Assembly: GCA_964482435.1 (NCBI GenBank)
Contig: CAYZXL010000016.1
Coordinates: 16,579-80,578, forward strand
DNA length: 64,000 bases
Reading direction: 5' to 3'
Origin: CAYZXL01 sp964482435
GTDB lineage: Bacteria; Auribacterota; JABMQX01
Shown piece after piece: positions 16,830-26,800 of the stretch. Under the pieces are notes generated by a model. The model worked only from the letters and a program-made list of their open reading frames with translations, was not told the DNA's origin and did no database searches. Within the stretch, counting starts at the first letter, position 1, and each line of letters begins with the position of its first letter. Both the position numbers and the translations under genes were made by a program.

Positions 16830-17417
16830 CTACTTGGGCCAACGCACCACGAACGACTCCCATTCGTAAGATAGCCTTCCGCCAAGCGTCGAGTAGCTCG
16901 CCCAGGATGAATTCGGCCAAGAGGCCTTCGCAAGAAGGGCAAATTGCCCTGCCATGGCGTCCACCAAAGTGCCGAGGCAGGCACGCGCGAACTCGGCGTT
17001 TCGATTGTGCTTGACCGTGTTGTAGTCGTGATACCATTGTAGCGGCGGCTCCGCGGTGGACCAACCGCGAAAGGGGGAAACGCACCAGGGCTCAGGGCAC
17101 CACAGGAGGAACACGACCTCCGCCGGTCCCAGATGGAACGTACCATCAAGCGTGCTGTAATCCCTTACTGTCATTTTCTTCGGAGACTTCCTACACCCAC
17201 CGTCCTTCAGGAGGTCCTTAGCAAGGCTTTCAAAATCCGTGCATACTCTCAAGAGCAAGCTGTAGATTCGGTGGGAGAATGTCCCAGCGTTGGCATCAAC
17301 AGGCTCGATGAACTCGAGAATCTCCTGGAGGTCTTTGGTTAGGAGTTCAAAGGACGCTTCATAGTTCGCAAACACTACCATCTTTAGTGTCCCAAATTGA
17401 CGTGGTAGGGCTAACAT
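16830..17417 (-). CDS. Conserved hypothetical protein (possibly HEPN-like)
   Basis: A 195-residue soluble protein. The first part is helical and acidic (SFELLTKDLQEILEFIEPVDANAGTFSHR, then a helix rich in Cys, Phe and Glu). The later part has WYHDYNTVKHNRNAEFA followed by a helix with DAMAGQFALLAK. The KHNR element and helical bundle recall HEPN-type proteins, but the motif is not a clear RX4-6H, so no nuclease function is claimed. The start at 17417 has no strong ribosome site, and ATG 17381 is an alternative. It is near a degraded transposase, in a region of accessory character. Confidence 0.55.
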   Translation of the reverse strand: MLALPRQFGTLKMVVFANYEASFELLTKDLQEILEFIEPVDANAGTFSHRIYSLLLRVCTDFESLAKDLLKDGGCRKSPKKMTVRDYSTLDGTFHLGPAEVVFLLWCPEPWCVSPFRGWSTAEPPLQWYHDYNTVKHNRNAEFARACLGTLVDAMAGQFALLAKASWPNSSWASYSTLGGRLSYEWESFVVRWPK

Positions 17418-17668
17418 GGACCGAACCGGCTCTGTCCCGTCGAGCTCTTTACGAATATAGCGGATTGCTGCGGATTGTCAAGGGCAGAAGCCGCGCGGGT
17501 GTGGCTGCGTAATCGTGGCATTCACGCGGCCTTTGTTTGCTCCCATATATGCCGCTTGTGCCAGACAACCAGCGACTCTTTCCGGTGATCCCAAAGGCGA
17601 TCGAAGCTACCGTCTCGCATGGCGCAGCGCACTCCCAAGACCTGTTCGGCTCCTTTGGTGCTCCACCG

Positions 17669-17686
17669 TCCCGCCTTCGGGCGGGA
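17669..17686. repeat. TCCCGCC hairpin, copy 1
   Basis: TCCCGCC-TTCG-GGCGGGA-like palindrome lying within the C-terminal transposase fragment, between the codons for RCK and GRW. Related palindromes are at 17774-17790, 18299-18315 and 41806-41820. Confidence 0.6.
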
Positions 17687-17773
17687 TTTGCACCTTGCCT
17701 GCACCAGACTCTTGCATTGGGCTTCCACATCCCCGCCCCGACAAATCAGCCGTTTCCCAGCTTGCTCATTCTG

Positions 17774-17790
17774 TCCCGCCTTAGGCGGGA
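17774..17790. repeat. TCCCGCC hairpin, copy 2
   Basis: TCCCGCCTTAGGCGGGA, a 17-base palindrome exactly where the N-terminal transposase fragment ends and the C-terminal fragment begins. Confidence 0.6.
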
Positions 17791-18188
17791 CCACCACACT
17801 GGGGACACAACGGCGTTGCCGAATCGTCCTCGGCCTCATCGCACCAGCTCTGTAACCATTCCCTTCCCAGTTGCTCCGTCGCCTCTTTCAACGCCTTCTC
17901 CACATCCCGAAAACGCCTGAGACAACCGGGCATCTTCGCCGCTACCTTCTCCACAATCCCCAACGCATCTCTGCGCAGCTGTTCCTTCAGTCGCTCTTCG
18001 TCCATCTTCCAAACCTCCTCTACCTGCCCAATTCTCCGCTTCTCTCCATCCCCCATGATGCCAACCACCCCCGCCAACCTGCCACCAAAATACAGCCACA
18101 CCCGTACAATATACTGTAACGCCTTACTTATTGGCGGCCGAGGTCGGAGAGAAGAAGCCAGGAGTTCGACAGGACAACAGCATGAGCC

Positions 18189-18370
18189 GGATAACCCTGA
18201 AAATCCTGTTAATCGTGTCTCACATTCCTCTGCGCCCTCTGCGTTCTCTGCGCTGAAAATGGGCGCTACGCGGTCACCATTTGGACGGGAATTCTTTCTC
18301 CCGCCGAAGGCGGGAAGGACGCAAAGGAGCAAGCCCCATGAGTTTCTGGCGTCTTAGCGTCTTGGCGAGA
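18189..18370. repeat. Dispersed non-coding repeat block (AATCCTGTTAATC / CTCTGCG / GACGC types)
   Basis: The block joins three motif types: ATAACCCTGAAAATCCTGTT (from 18190), CCTCTGCGCCCTCTGCGTTC (from 18227) and, after a TCCCGCCGAAGGCGGGA hairpin (18299-18315), GGACGCAAAGGAGC followed by GTCTTAGCGTCTTGGCGAG. Similar wording recurs at 23568-23713, 45556-45638 and 52752-52845. No gene is supported between 18006 and 18622. Confidence 0.6.
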
Positions 18371-18481
18371 AAAAACAGGGTTGATAGGAGGATTTTCATG
18401 GTCTCCGGGTGTGCGAAGCTCATGAGCGACTGCGGTGAATCGCCCCGTGACGGAGCGGTTACTGGAAACTCTTGACGACTA

Positions 18482-18510
18482 TTGACCCACTGCCGTTGGA
18501 ATGGTATCTT
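18482..18510 (+). promoter_or_regulatory. Possible promoter of the prepilin-like gene
   Basis: TTGACC (18482-18487) and TATCTT (18505-18510) are 17 bases apart. A second, weaker pair lies closer to the gene (TATGTT near 18573). Either would give an uninterrupted leader to the ATG at 18623. Confidence 0.35.
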
Positions 18511-18622
18511 AAGAGGATGAATGGTCACGCTTTTCCCGCAGAAATCTTCTTGCGGTGGTCCTATGTTTGTGGTATGTTAATACTGCTGAGATGGAAGGGC
18601 TTATTTACAGCTTGGAGGAATC

Positions 18623-19270
18623 ATGAAAACACTTCGTAAAGGACATCTTGGGTTCACGCTAATCGAGCTACTTGTGGTTATAGCTATCATTGCGATTCTT
18701 GCAGCGATGCTTCTTCCGGCGCTTCAGGCAGCAAAGGAGAAAACCCGCCAGACCAAGTGCCTATCCAATCTTATGCAGATAGGAAGGGCGTTTCGGTTGT
18801 ATCTCAACGAGAACGACGGACGCTGGCCCCCCAACGAGCTGACCGTTCGCTACTCCTACCTCGAGACGATCAAGAACCAGAAGGGGAAGTATCGCCTCTA
18901 CCCGACTTACGTTGACAACATTGAGGTCTTTAAGTGCCCGAGCAACCTCAAGAACTACCCCTCCCCGAACGGTGAGCAGTACTACGAGTACAATTACAGG
19001 CTGTTCATGGGGTTGGACGATATCGGCGATCAGGACCTCGACCACGGCCGCACGGAGGAAGACGTTCTCCGTCCCCCGATTACGCCGATGGTCCACGACA
19101 CCGATGGCTACACGACAAACAAGCGAATGGATGCCGAGGACAACCACGGCACGGCTGGCGGGAACATAGTGTTCGCGGACTTCCACGCGAAGTGGATCCC
19201 GGGCCAGCAGTGGTTCGAGGCAGTAGGAGGCGATAACCCAGCCTACAATTTCCCCTATCGTGACCATTGA
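18623..19270 (+). CDS. Type IV pilin-like / prepilin N-methylation domain protein (H-X9-DG type)
   Basis: A 215-residue pseudopilin-like protein. The prepilin peptidase site and hydrophobic helix are textbook: a short basic leader ending in G, then FTLIELLVVIAIIAILAAMLLPAL, with the methylatable Phe and Glu5. The soluble part includes KCLSNLMQIGRAFRLYLNEN and a C-terminal HGTAGGNIVFADFHAKWIPG, the H-X9-D-G element with Phe in place of Gly. This subtype is expanded in PVC bacteria and relatives and is exported through type II secretion or type IV pilus machinery. TTGGAGGAATC precedes the ATG. It is a single gene with no pilus genes adjacent. Confidence 0.9.
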   Translation: MKTLRKGHLGFTLIELLVVIAIIAILAAMLLPALQAAKEKTRQTKCLSNLMQIGRAFRLYLNENDGRWPPNELTVRYSYLETIKNQKGKYRLYPTYVDNIEVFKCPSNLKNYPSPNGEQYYEYNYRLFMGLDDIGDQDLDHGRTEEDVLRPPITPMVHDTDGYTTNKRMDAEDNHGTAGGNIVFADFHAKWIPGQQWFEAVGGDNPAYNFPYRDH

Positions 19271-19640
19271 GGCTTTGCCCCTCAGCGGCCTTCGGTGCTG
19301 CGGGCGCGAGGTTGGCCCCTGGCTGCGGGCGCAGCGACGGTATTTTCCTGGCGTCAGCGGTCAAGGTGCAATTGTCCGGCGAAACGGCCGCGAAGCCCTT
19401 GCGCGCCTGCGTAATCGTGTTGTTTCCTCCTGCCACCCCGTTACCCTATTGACTCATCTCACCCTCAAGGTCTATCTTTGGAATGGCTCGGTCGTGGAAG
19501 CGCACGCTGCGTCATTTCTGCTGATCGCCTATCAGGTCTAAGTCCAGGCGGGTTTCGTCGAAGTCGCGCGGGCGGTTTTTTTCCCCGTTCGCTCCCCTCG
19601 GCGCAGAACCGCCTCGGCTCACTGTGGAGAAGGGGGTTCC
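19271..19640. other. Intergenic region without supported gene
   Basis: The 370 bases between the prepilin-like gene and rqcH are GC-rich with some direct CTGCGGGCGC wording. I see no ORF with a ribosome site, no tRNA and no strong promoter. Confidence 0.5.
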
Positions 19641-21083
19641 ATGTCCCTCAGCAGTTCCGAACTGAAAATCATTTGCGACGAACTTAACCGGCTCCTCACA
19701 GGTGGCAGGCTGAAGTGTGTCGTCCAGTCCAGCAAGGGCCGGCTTTGCCTGACCATTGGGACGAGGGACTTTCACCATGATCTCCTGATTTGCCTCGAAG
19801 ACCCCTTCATCAGAATTCATCTGACTCATGCCAGCCTCCGGGCCGAAAAGACCAGGTTCTTTTTCGGAGACCTATTGACCAAGCAACTCGTGGGCTTCAG
19901 AGTCGAGGAGGTCAGCCAGGTCAACGAGGACCGAATCGCGCAATTGCGCCTCGCAAAAAGCGGTCAGACTCGTTTCCTCTTAGTCGAGTTGTTTCGTACC
20001 AAGCCGAACATCTACCTCCTCGACGAGAATCGAGTCGTCATAGCCGATTGGCGCCGGGAAGCCGCCGGCAAGGAGTATGTCCCCAAGCCGAAACCGCCAG
20101 TTCAGGCAACGCCGCCGAGGTTCGCCGCTTCCGGGAGCGAGGTGTTCAACTATGCCGTTGACAGAGAATATAGGAATGCCGAAGAGGAAGCCGCCGCCGA
20201 GAAGGAAAAAGCCGCTATCCTCGCCTGGCTCCAGAAGGAAACTCGTAAAACCGAGCTGCTCCTCGTCAAGTTAACCCTGGACCTCCGGGAAGCCGAGAAG
20301 TGGCAAGAACTCCACCAGAAAGCAGAGTTCCTCAAGTCCAATTTGTCTTCCCTGGAGAAGCAATCGCCACGCGTTCGACTCACGGATTGGACCACCGGAG
20401 AGCAAGTCCAGCTCGACCTCGACCCTTCTGTCACCGTCCAGCAAAACATGGAGCGGATGTTCGAGCGGAGCAAGAAGCTGAAGCGCGGCTTGGGCCAGAT
20501 TCGCAATCGCATCCGCGCCGCTGAGGAAAAGCTTTTCGGGCTGAAATCGGCAACCGAGCAGGTGAACCAACCGCCCAGTTTGGCTTCCACTTTTGCCCTC
20601 TTCGAGGCAGTCGCAGACATTCTTCGCCCGCGCAGGAAGCCACCCGCAAAGCCCGCCCGGGCCGTTTCGGTCCCTTCCCGGGCTTTCACGTCAAGGGAGG
20701 GATTCAAAATATATGTCGGCAGGAGTGCTGCGGAAAACGACCGCCTGAGTTTCGCCTTCGCCAGGGGAAGAGACCTCTGGTTCCACGCGAGGGACTTTCC
20801 CGGCTCGCACGTCGTCGTGAGGGCTAAAAGCCGCGCCGAAATCGGAAGGGAGACAATCCTTGATGCCGCCAACCTTGCCCTTTACTATAGCAAGGGGAAA
20901 GCGGATGGCGCCGGCGATGTGATTTACACGGAAAGAAAATACATCGCCAGGGCCAGGGGCCCTTCTCGCGGGCAGGTCAACGTTTCCAGGCACCGCGTCA
21001 TTCGCATCGAACTGGATGCAGGCAGGATAAAGCGTCTCAAGCAGAACGCGGCAGACTCTTCCGGCGAGGCGGCTGCCGATTGA
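19641..21083 (+). CDS. rqcH: RqcH / NFACT-family ribosome quality control protein
   Basis: A 480-residue NFACT protein. RqcH binds stalled 50S subunits that carry peptidyl-tRNA and recruits Ala-tRNA to add poly-Ala tails. The N-terminal NFACT-N domain has LLTGGRLKCVVQS and a DR pair at exactly residues 97-98 (VNEDRIAQL), the pair needed for tailing in B. subtilis RqcH. The middle is a coiled coil (about 175-300). The NFACT-R domain has GFKIYVGRSAAENDRLSF, LWFHARDFPGSHVV and ANLALYYSKGKADG. It is shorter than the usual ~570 residues because NFACT-C is reduced. The next gene, mutS2, begins at its stop codon. Confidence 0.88.
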   Translation: MSLSSSELKIICDELNRLLTGGRLKCVVQSSKGRLCLTIGTRDFHHDLLICLEDPFIRIHLTHASLRAEKTRFFFGDLLTKQLVGFRVEEVSQVNEDRIAQLRLAKSGQTRFLLVELFRTKPNIYLLDENRVVIADWRREAAGKEYVPKPKPPVQATPPRFAASGSEVFNYAVDREYRNAEEEAAAEKEKAAILAWLQKETRKTELLLVKLTLDLREAEKWQELHQKAEFLKSNLSSLEKQSPRVRLTDWTTGEQVQLDLDPSVTVQQNMERMFERSKKLKRGLGQIRNRIRAAEEKLFGLKSATEQVNQPPSLASTFALFEAVADILRPRRKPPAKPARAVSVPSRAFTSREGFKIYVGRSAAENDRLSFAFARGRDLWFHARDFPGSHVVVRAKSRAEIGRETILDAANLALYYSKGKADGAGDVIYTERKYIARARGPSRGQVNVSRHRVIRIELDAGRIKRLKQNAADSSGEAAAD

Positions 21084-21094
21084 GGACAGTGCTC

Positions 21095-23488
21095 ATGGAC
21101 TCGCGCGCACTGGAGAATCTCGAATTCAACGTGGTCAAGGACATCGTCGCTGACTTTGCCATCTCCGACCTCGGCCGCGACAGAATCAGGCAGCAGGAGG
21201 TCATGACCTCGTCCCAGGCCATTCGCCGCGACTACGACCTCATCAAAGAAATGATGGATGCGATTGCCTGGCGAGAGACCATGCCCATAGACGGTCTCTC
21301 TGACGTCAGACCCAGCCTTCGCGCGGTTCGCCCCGCGGGCACATACCTCGATCCGCCGGATTTACTGCGAATCCACGAGCTCCTCAAAGCCGCTGGACGC
21401 CTCAAGAAGTATCTTGGGACTTACCGCGAGGATTTTCCCAAACTCCACGCCATGATGGAACGATGCCAGCCCGTCCCCGAATTTGACAAAGCCGTCCGAA
21501 CCGCCATCAACCCCGACGGCGAAATTGCGTCCAACGCCACCCCGGAGCTTGCCGAAATACGACACCTGATGACAGAGACGTCCGGCAAAATCGAGAAAAT
21601 CTTCGACCGAATGATTCGCTCGGCCGAGATGAGAGAACTTCTTCAGGAAACTTACGTGACCGAGCGCAAGGGTCGAAAAGTCCTCCCGGTCAAAAGCGAG
21701 TTCCGCTCCCAGGTCTCGGGCATCGTGCACGACCTCTCCATCAGCGGCGGCACCGTCTTCGTCGAACCCATGTCGGTGGTCGGCTTATCGAATGAATTGA
21801 CCGAGCTTGCCGCACGAGAAAAGGAGGAGATTCGTCGAATCCTCCTCTCCTTGAGCAACTGCCTTCGACAAAACCTCGAGGCGGTCCTCACCACCGTCGA
21901 GACCATGTCCGAAATTGACATGCTCTATGCCAAGGCTCGCTTCGCGGCGAGGTACAAATGTTCCATCCCCGGCATCTCGACAGACCGCTCCCTCAAAATC
22001 GTCAACGGTCGCCATCCGCTTCTCCTGAAGTCCAAAGAAGACCAATGTGTTCCTCTCAACGTATCGCTCCGCGACTCTGATAGAGTTCTCGTCATCTCCG
22101 GCCCAAACGCCGGGGGCAAAACCAGCGCGGCCAAAACCATTGCTGTCCTGTGCTTGATGGCTCAAAGCTCCACCCCCATCCCGGCAGACGTCAGCTCAGT
22201 TCTGCCCATCTGCAGCGGCTTTTTCGCCGACATCGGAGATTATCAGGACATCTCTCTCGGCGTGAGCACCTTCACCTCCCACCTCGGAGAAGTCAAACGC
22301 ATCCTGGAAAATGTCTCCGAGGGGAGTCTGGTCGTCCTCGATGAGCTTGGAACCGCCACCGATCCCGCCGAAGGCGCGGTCCTTGCGGAAGCTATCCTCG
22401 AGGAGCTCACGCAGAAGGGAGCTTTGGCTGTTGTTACCTCTCACCTTCCATCCCTCAAGACGCTCGGCATGACACGCCAGTGGGCGAGAAGCGCCGCCGT
22501 GGGCCTCGACCCGCAGACCGAAAAGCCCAATTTCGTCCTGTCTATGGACATTCCGGGTGAAAGCAGCGGCCTTACCATCGCCCGTCAGCTCGGCATTCCA
22601 CGCAGCATCATCGAGAGAGCCTATTCGCTCATGTCCGACCAGCAAAGGGATTTGAGCCATGAACTGGAGGCTGTCCGAAAGGAAAAGGCAAAGGTTATCA
22701 GCGCATCCAGAGAGTTGCAGGAGGCCAGAAGCAGAGTCGAGGAAGAGAAAAACCGTTATGAAGACCTCCTGAAAGCCCTTGAAGCCGAGAAGGGAAAGGT
22801 GAAGCTCGAAAAGCTCAAGTTTCGGCAAACTGCTCTCACTGAGAAGCAGAAAATTCTCCGCGAAGCCAGAAAGCGCGTCGAAAAAATGATCGCCGCTCTC
22901 CCTTCCAGAAAGCATCTTTCCCAGGCAAAAAGAGAACTCCATGACGAGGACGCGGGCATCGAGGAAGAGACCAGACAGGTTCAGAAAGAGATTGATAAGC
23001 TGACCGGCGTTCCCGCGCGAGATCTCGCCATCGAAGAGATTCGTGAAGGGATGGTCGTCTGGGCACGCAACCTCCGCCAACCCGGCACTGTCAAGGCTGT
23101 CTATCGCGGAGGGAAGAAAGCGGACCTTGTCGTGGATGGCGTCGTGTTCACCGTGGACGCCGATCAACTCGCTGAATGCCCCCAGGAAGAAATGCTCCAT
23201 CGCGAGGAGCCCGGTAGAACCTCCATCCCGCGAAAGGAACTTGCCACGACCGAGTTGAATCTGGTAGGGGAGAGAGTGGAGAAAGCCATCGGCTTGCTCG
23301 ACCAATTTATCAACGACGCTTCCCTTTCGGGCGCGGATAAGATTCGCGTCATCCACGGGTATGGCACGGGTGCTCTGCGAAAGGGAATAAGGGACTTTCT
23401 CGCCAGCCATCCGCTCGTGGAGGGTTTTCGACCCGAAGATGAAAGCGAGGGCGAAGGAGGCGCCGTCACAATCGTCAAGCTAAAGTAG
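21095..23488 (+). CDS. mutS2: Endonuclease / ribosome-splitting ATPase MutS2
   Basis: A 797-residue MutS2. It has MutS core and clamp helices (1-300), Walker A ISGPNAGGKTSAAKT (about 334), Walker B LVVLDELGTATDP (about 413) and a long coiled coil (520-640). An SH3/KOW-like strand set follows (IREGMVVWARNL...GTVKAVYRGGKKADLVV). The C-terminal Smr domain has LNLVGERVEKA and IRVIHGYGTGALRKGIRDFL. It lacks the mismatch-recognition domain of MutS. In Bacillus, MutS2 senses collided ribosomes and splits them upstream of RqcH. ATG 21095 follows GAGGA. A TTG at 21080 overlapping the rqcH stop (TTGA) is an alternative start. Confidence 0.93.
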   Translation: MDSRALENLEFNVVKDIVADFAISDLGRDRIRQQEVMTSSQAIRRDYDLIKEMMDAIAWRETMPIDGLSDVRPSLRAVRPAGTYLDPPDLLRIHELLKAAGRLKKYLGTYREDFPKLHAMMERCQPVPEFDKAVRTAINPDGEIASNATPELAEIRHLMTETSGKIEKIFDRMIRSAEMRELLQETYVTERKGRKVLPVKSEFRSQVSGIVHDLSISGGTVFVEPMSVVGLSNELTELAAREKEEIRRILLSLSNCLRQNLEAVLTTVETMSEIDMLYAKARFAARYKCSIPGISTDRSLKIVNGRHPLLLKSKEDQCVPLNVSLRDSDRVLVISGPNAGGKTSAAKTIAVLCLMAQSSTPIPADVSSVLPICSGFFADIGDYQDISLGVSTFTSHLGEVKRILENVSEGSLVVLDELGTATDPAEGAVLAEAILEELTQKGALAVVTSHLPSLKTLGMTRQWARSAAVGLDPQTEKPNFVLSMDIPGESSGLTIARQLGIPRSIIERAYSLMSDQQRDLSHELEAVRKEKAKVISASRELQEARSRVEEEKNRYEDLLKALEAEKGKVKLEKLKFRQTALTEKQKILREARKRVEKMIAALPSRKHLSQAKRELHDEDAGIEEETRQVQKEIDKLTGVPARDLAIEEIREGMVVWARNLRQPGTVKAVYRGGKKADLVVDGVVFTVDADQLAECPQEEMLHREEPGRTSIPRKELATTELNLVGERVEKAIGLLDQFINDASLSGADKIRVIHGYGTGALRKGIRDFLASHPLVEGFRPEDESEGEGGAVTIVKLK

Positions 23489-23567
23489 GTTTTGTGTTGG
23501 CACATGAATTGGCCAACCCGACGACATATCCGGGCCGAAGGCGGGGGCCAAAGGCGAGGATATTCCG

Positions 23568-23713
23568 GACATGATTTACAGGATGGACGGGATTTTGGAA
23601 GGAGGGCGGGAAGCCACTCCTCCTTTGGCTCGGCGGCGTCACCGAAACTGACCAAGCTCAAAATGGGGCAAGCAGGATTCACAAAATCCTGTCTATCCTG
23701 TTCATCCTGTCAA
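23568..23713. repeat. Dispersed repeat pair (GATTTACAGGAT / AATCCTGTCTATCCTG)
   Basis: ATGATTTACAGGATGGACGG (23571) and AGGATTCACAAAATCCTGTC followed by TATCCTGTTCATCCTGTC (to 23713) are inverted versions of the same repeat type, so the 334-base gap 23489-23822 can fold on itself. No gene is supported here. Confidence 0.6.
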
Positions 23714-23822
23714 GGAAAACGAATCAACTGAATTTATGAATCGGAGCTTTCAGGCAGGGTTCTCGTCGGAATCCTTGAGCGACGCGACGGGTGGCGACGA
23801 AAACCATGCGCAAGGATGATCA

Positions 23823-26800
23823 ATGCCAAAGGCGGTTCTCATCACAGGCCCGGCAGGTTCCGGCAAAACGGCTCACTGCCTTCGCGTCTGTCGGGAGGCG
23901 CTGAAAGAAAAGTCGCCCGGTCGAGTTATCTATCTCGTGCCCGGCGCCGATGCCGTTCGGGATACTGAAAGAAGTCTGCTGCTCGGCGGTGACTCGAAGG
24001 GCCTCATAGGCTCTGTCGTCATGGACTTCGTCGGACTCGCGTTCCGCATTTTGAAAGAAGCGGGTCATTTCCCTCTCCGTCGGATCAGCTCCCTGGAAAA
24101 GACGTATCTCATTCATCTTATCCTGCGCGATATTCCTCTGAGTTTTTTTGGGAGCGCAAAAGCTTACGATGGCTTCGCGGAAGTCGTCGCGGATTTGATT
24201 GCTGAACTCAAGCGAGGGATGATTTCCTCGGAGGATTTCCTCCGAGGATGCTTAGCCGCCACCCGGCACGGCGTCGAGAGAGAAAAAGTCCTCGAGCTCC
24301 ACGCCATTTACCGCGCCTACCAGGAGATTTTGAAGAAATGGAATGCCTACGATGGCGACGGCCTCCAGTGGATGGCAGCGGAAGCCCTCGCCGCCGACCC
24401 CTCCCTTCTCTCCTCGGTCGAGATTCTCCTCGTTGACGGCTTCGCCACCTACACCCCCGTCGAATTCGAAATTCTACGTGTCCTCATCTCGCGGGTCGCC
24501 GAGTCCCGCATCACCCTTTGCTGCGAGGCGGGGCGACCGGAAGTCTTCGGTTTCGTCGAGGGAACGTACACAAGGCTGAAGGAACTCTGTTCCGACAGCC
24601 TTGCTCTGAGCACCAACCGCGATGTTCCCGAGCCCCTGACTCATCTCCAGAGAACGCTCTTCAGCCAGAGTGAAGCTCAGCTCTCCGCCGGAACAGTGGT
24701 CGCAATCCTCGCCTGCTCCGACCCCGTGCGCGAGGTTGAAACCGTCGCCCGCCATATCGAAAAAATCCGCAGGGAAGAAGGGCTCGACTACAAAGACTTC
24801 ATGGTGATTGCGAGAGACATCGCTCAGTATATAGCTCCCGTATCCGAGGTCTTCGCCGAGCGCCGAATTCCGTTCTGCGCCGCAGCCTCCGCCCCTCTCC
24901 CGCAGCAACCTTCCATCAAATCCCTCCTCTTTGCACTTCAGCTCCTGAACGGGGAATTTCGCGGCGACGCAATTCTTGCCCTCCTGAAAAACCCCTATTT
25001 CAATGACGATCCCGACATCGCAGCCCAAATCGAGAATTATGTGGATGAATTCGGGTTGTGGGACGAGGAGGAGTTTCGCCAGACCTGGACCGCAACCGGC
25101 GAGACCACGCGCGATGTCAATTGCCTCGACGCCTACAAAACCCGCCTCCTGGAGACCCTCGATAAACTTCGCTCGCAAGCGCGAGCCATCTCCTCCGCTG
25201 AAGAATTCCGCGACTTCGTTTTCCAGACCATCAAAGAACTCGGCCTTCTCCGCAGGACTGAGACAGCCGCTCAAGTCGCTGCTCAACCGCCGCGTCTGGG
25301 CGTCTCAGCAATTCCACCATTTTCGCCCGAGTATCGCGCGCTCCGCGCCCTCGCCTCCTTGCTCGATGCTATATGCGAATATGTCCGCTTGACTGACCTG
25401 CCACCATCCGACTACGCGACGTTCCTCGACATCCTCGAGCGAGGACTTTCCTGGGCACAGGTCCCCACTTCTCCGAGAAGCCTCAACTCCGTCCGGGTTA
25501 CTTCCATCGTCGGAGGCGCCCCTGCTGCGGCGCCCGTGGTTTTCATATCCGGTCTTTGCGAGCGGTCGTTTCCGAGGGAGATCGTCAACGAACCTTTCTT
25601 CAAGGACCGCGAGCGCCGCTTGATTAACCGCCAGGGGAAGATAATCCTTGACGAGCGCCTCCCACTTTCCTCCGGCGAGAGATTCTTTTTCTATACCGCC
25701 GTGTCAAGAGCCACACGTCGCCTCTTTCTCACTTACCCCGGCACCGACGATGCCGGAGAGGAGCTTGTCCCCTCTCATTACCTCGGCGAGGTTGTCAGGC
25801 TCTTTTCGGATTTGGAGGATGTCGCAAAGGAAACGCCCGCTCTGAGGGTTGTCCCCGACTTCGACTCCATCTCAGATGCGGTCGAGATGCGGAACTTCGT
25901 CTCTCACCACCTCGCGCGGAAGGCCGTGGAACAGGACGCTCAACACGACGAGCGTCAAAGCCTCGCCGCCCTCGCGTACAACGAGTTGTTGGGTGCCGGG
26001 GAATTCTCACCCCACAACTTGATTTATCGCCCGCCCGCCCCAGACGCGAAGCTATCTGAAGATGTCTTCAGCGCCTCAAGGACGAATGTATATCCCACCA
26101 GCGTCTCGGAACTTGAAACCTTCGCGAGATGCCCCTTCCGTCACTTTTGCCAGTATCGTCTGCGGTTGAAAGAGCTGCCCCGCTACGAGTTCTCCCACGT
26201 CGAGGAGGGAACCCTGTATCACCATGTCCTCGCCGCCCTTTACAGGGAAATCTATCAGACCTCCGGCGCCGAAGAAACCGGCTCTCGTCCGGACTCAGTG
26301 CCTCGGCGCCCCGGCATCGAGGCCATTCCCGGCGGGAAGCTTACTGCCCGGCTCCGCGAGCTCGCTGACGAATTTATCAAGTCCGGATATTCCCGCCTCT
26401 TCTGCACTCCTCGCATGGAAGTCCGCCGGCGCTCCGTCGAGACTAAACTCGCCAATTTCCTCGCGAGCGAGATTGAGAACCAGCGCACAAACGCCACGTG
26501 CCCGGCTTTTTTTGAGCTCTCCTTCGGACAGGGCAAAAGCCGCCACAATGCCGACAGCCGCTCCACGACCGAGCGTCTTTCCCTTTCCATTGAATCTCTG
26601 GCAGAAGACGAGACAGGCCAGGGGCCTGGCTCCTCTCGCTCTCAACCTGACGCGGCTCGGGGAATCAAGGTTCTCCTCTCCGGCCGCATGGATCGTGTTG
26701 ACGCCTTCGACAGGGAAGGACAGGAATTTGGCATCGTCCTCGACTACAAGAGGTCCGAACGCCGCTCCGAGTGGGACCTCCGCAGCGGCACAGTCCTTCA

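Larger units (their letters stand above)
17522..18005 (-). pseudogene. Decayed transposase with internal deletion
   Basis: An N-terminal piece starts at ATG 18005 behind a GAGGAGG site and runs 74 residues (MDEERLKEQLRRDALG ... ATPLCPQCGGPA), ending at a zinc-finger-like CPQCGG. In another frame, residues encoded by about 17740-17525 (GGDVEAQCKSLVQARCK ... GRWSTKGAEQVLGVRC) resemble the extreme C-terminus of ISKra4/UPF0236-type transposases (VE..C..LV..R.K..G.RW...GAE..L.LR). The catalytic middle is missing. Two TCCCGCC hairpins sit in it, one at the deletion joint and one inside the C-terminal piece. No terminal inverted repeats were identified. Confidence 0.5.

Noticed and set aside
22196..23410. 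404-residue ORF antisense to mutS2
   Set aside because: Overlaps fully with a gene whose domains are certain; no independent evidence.
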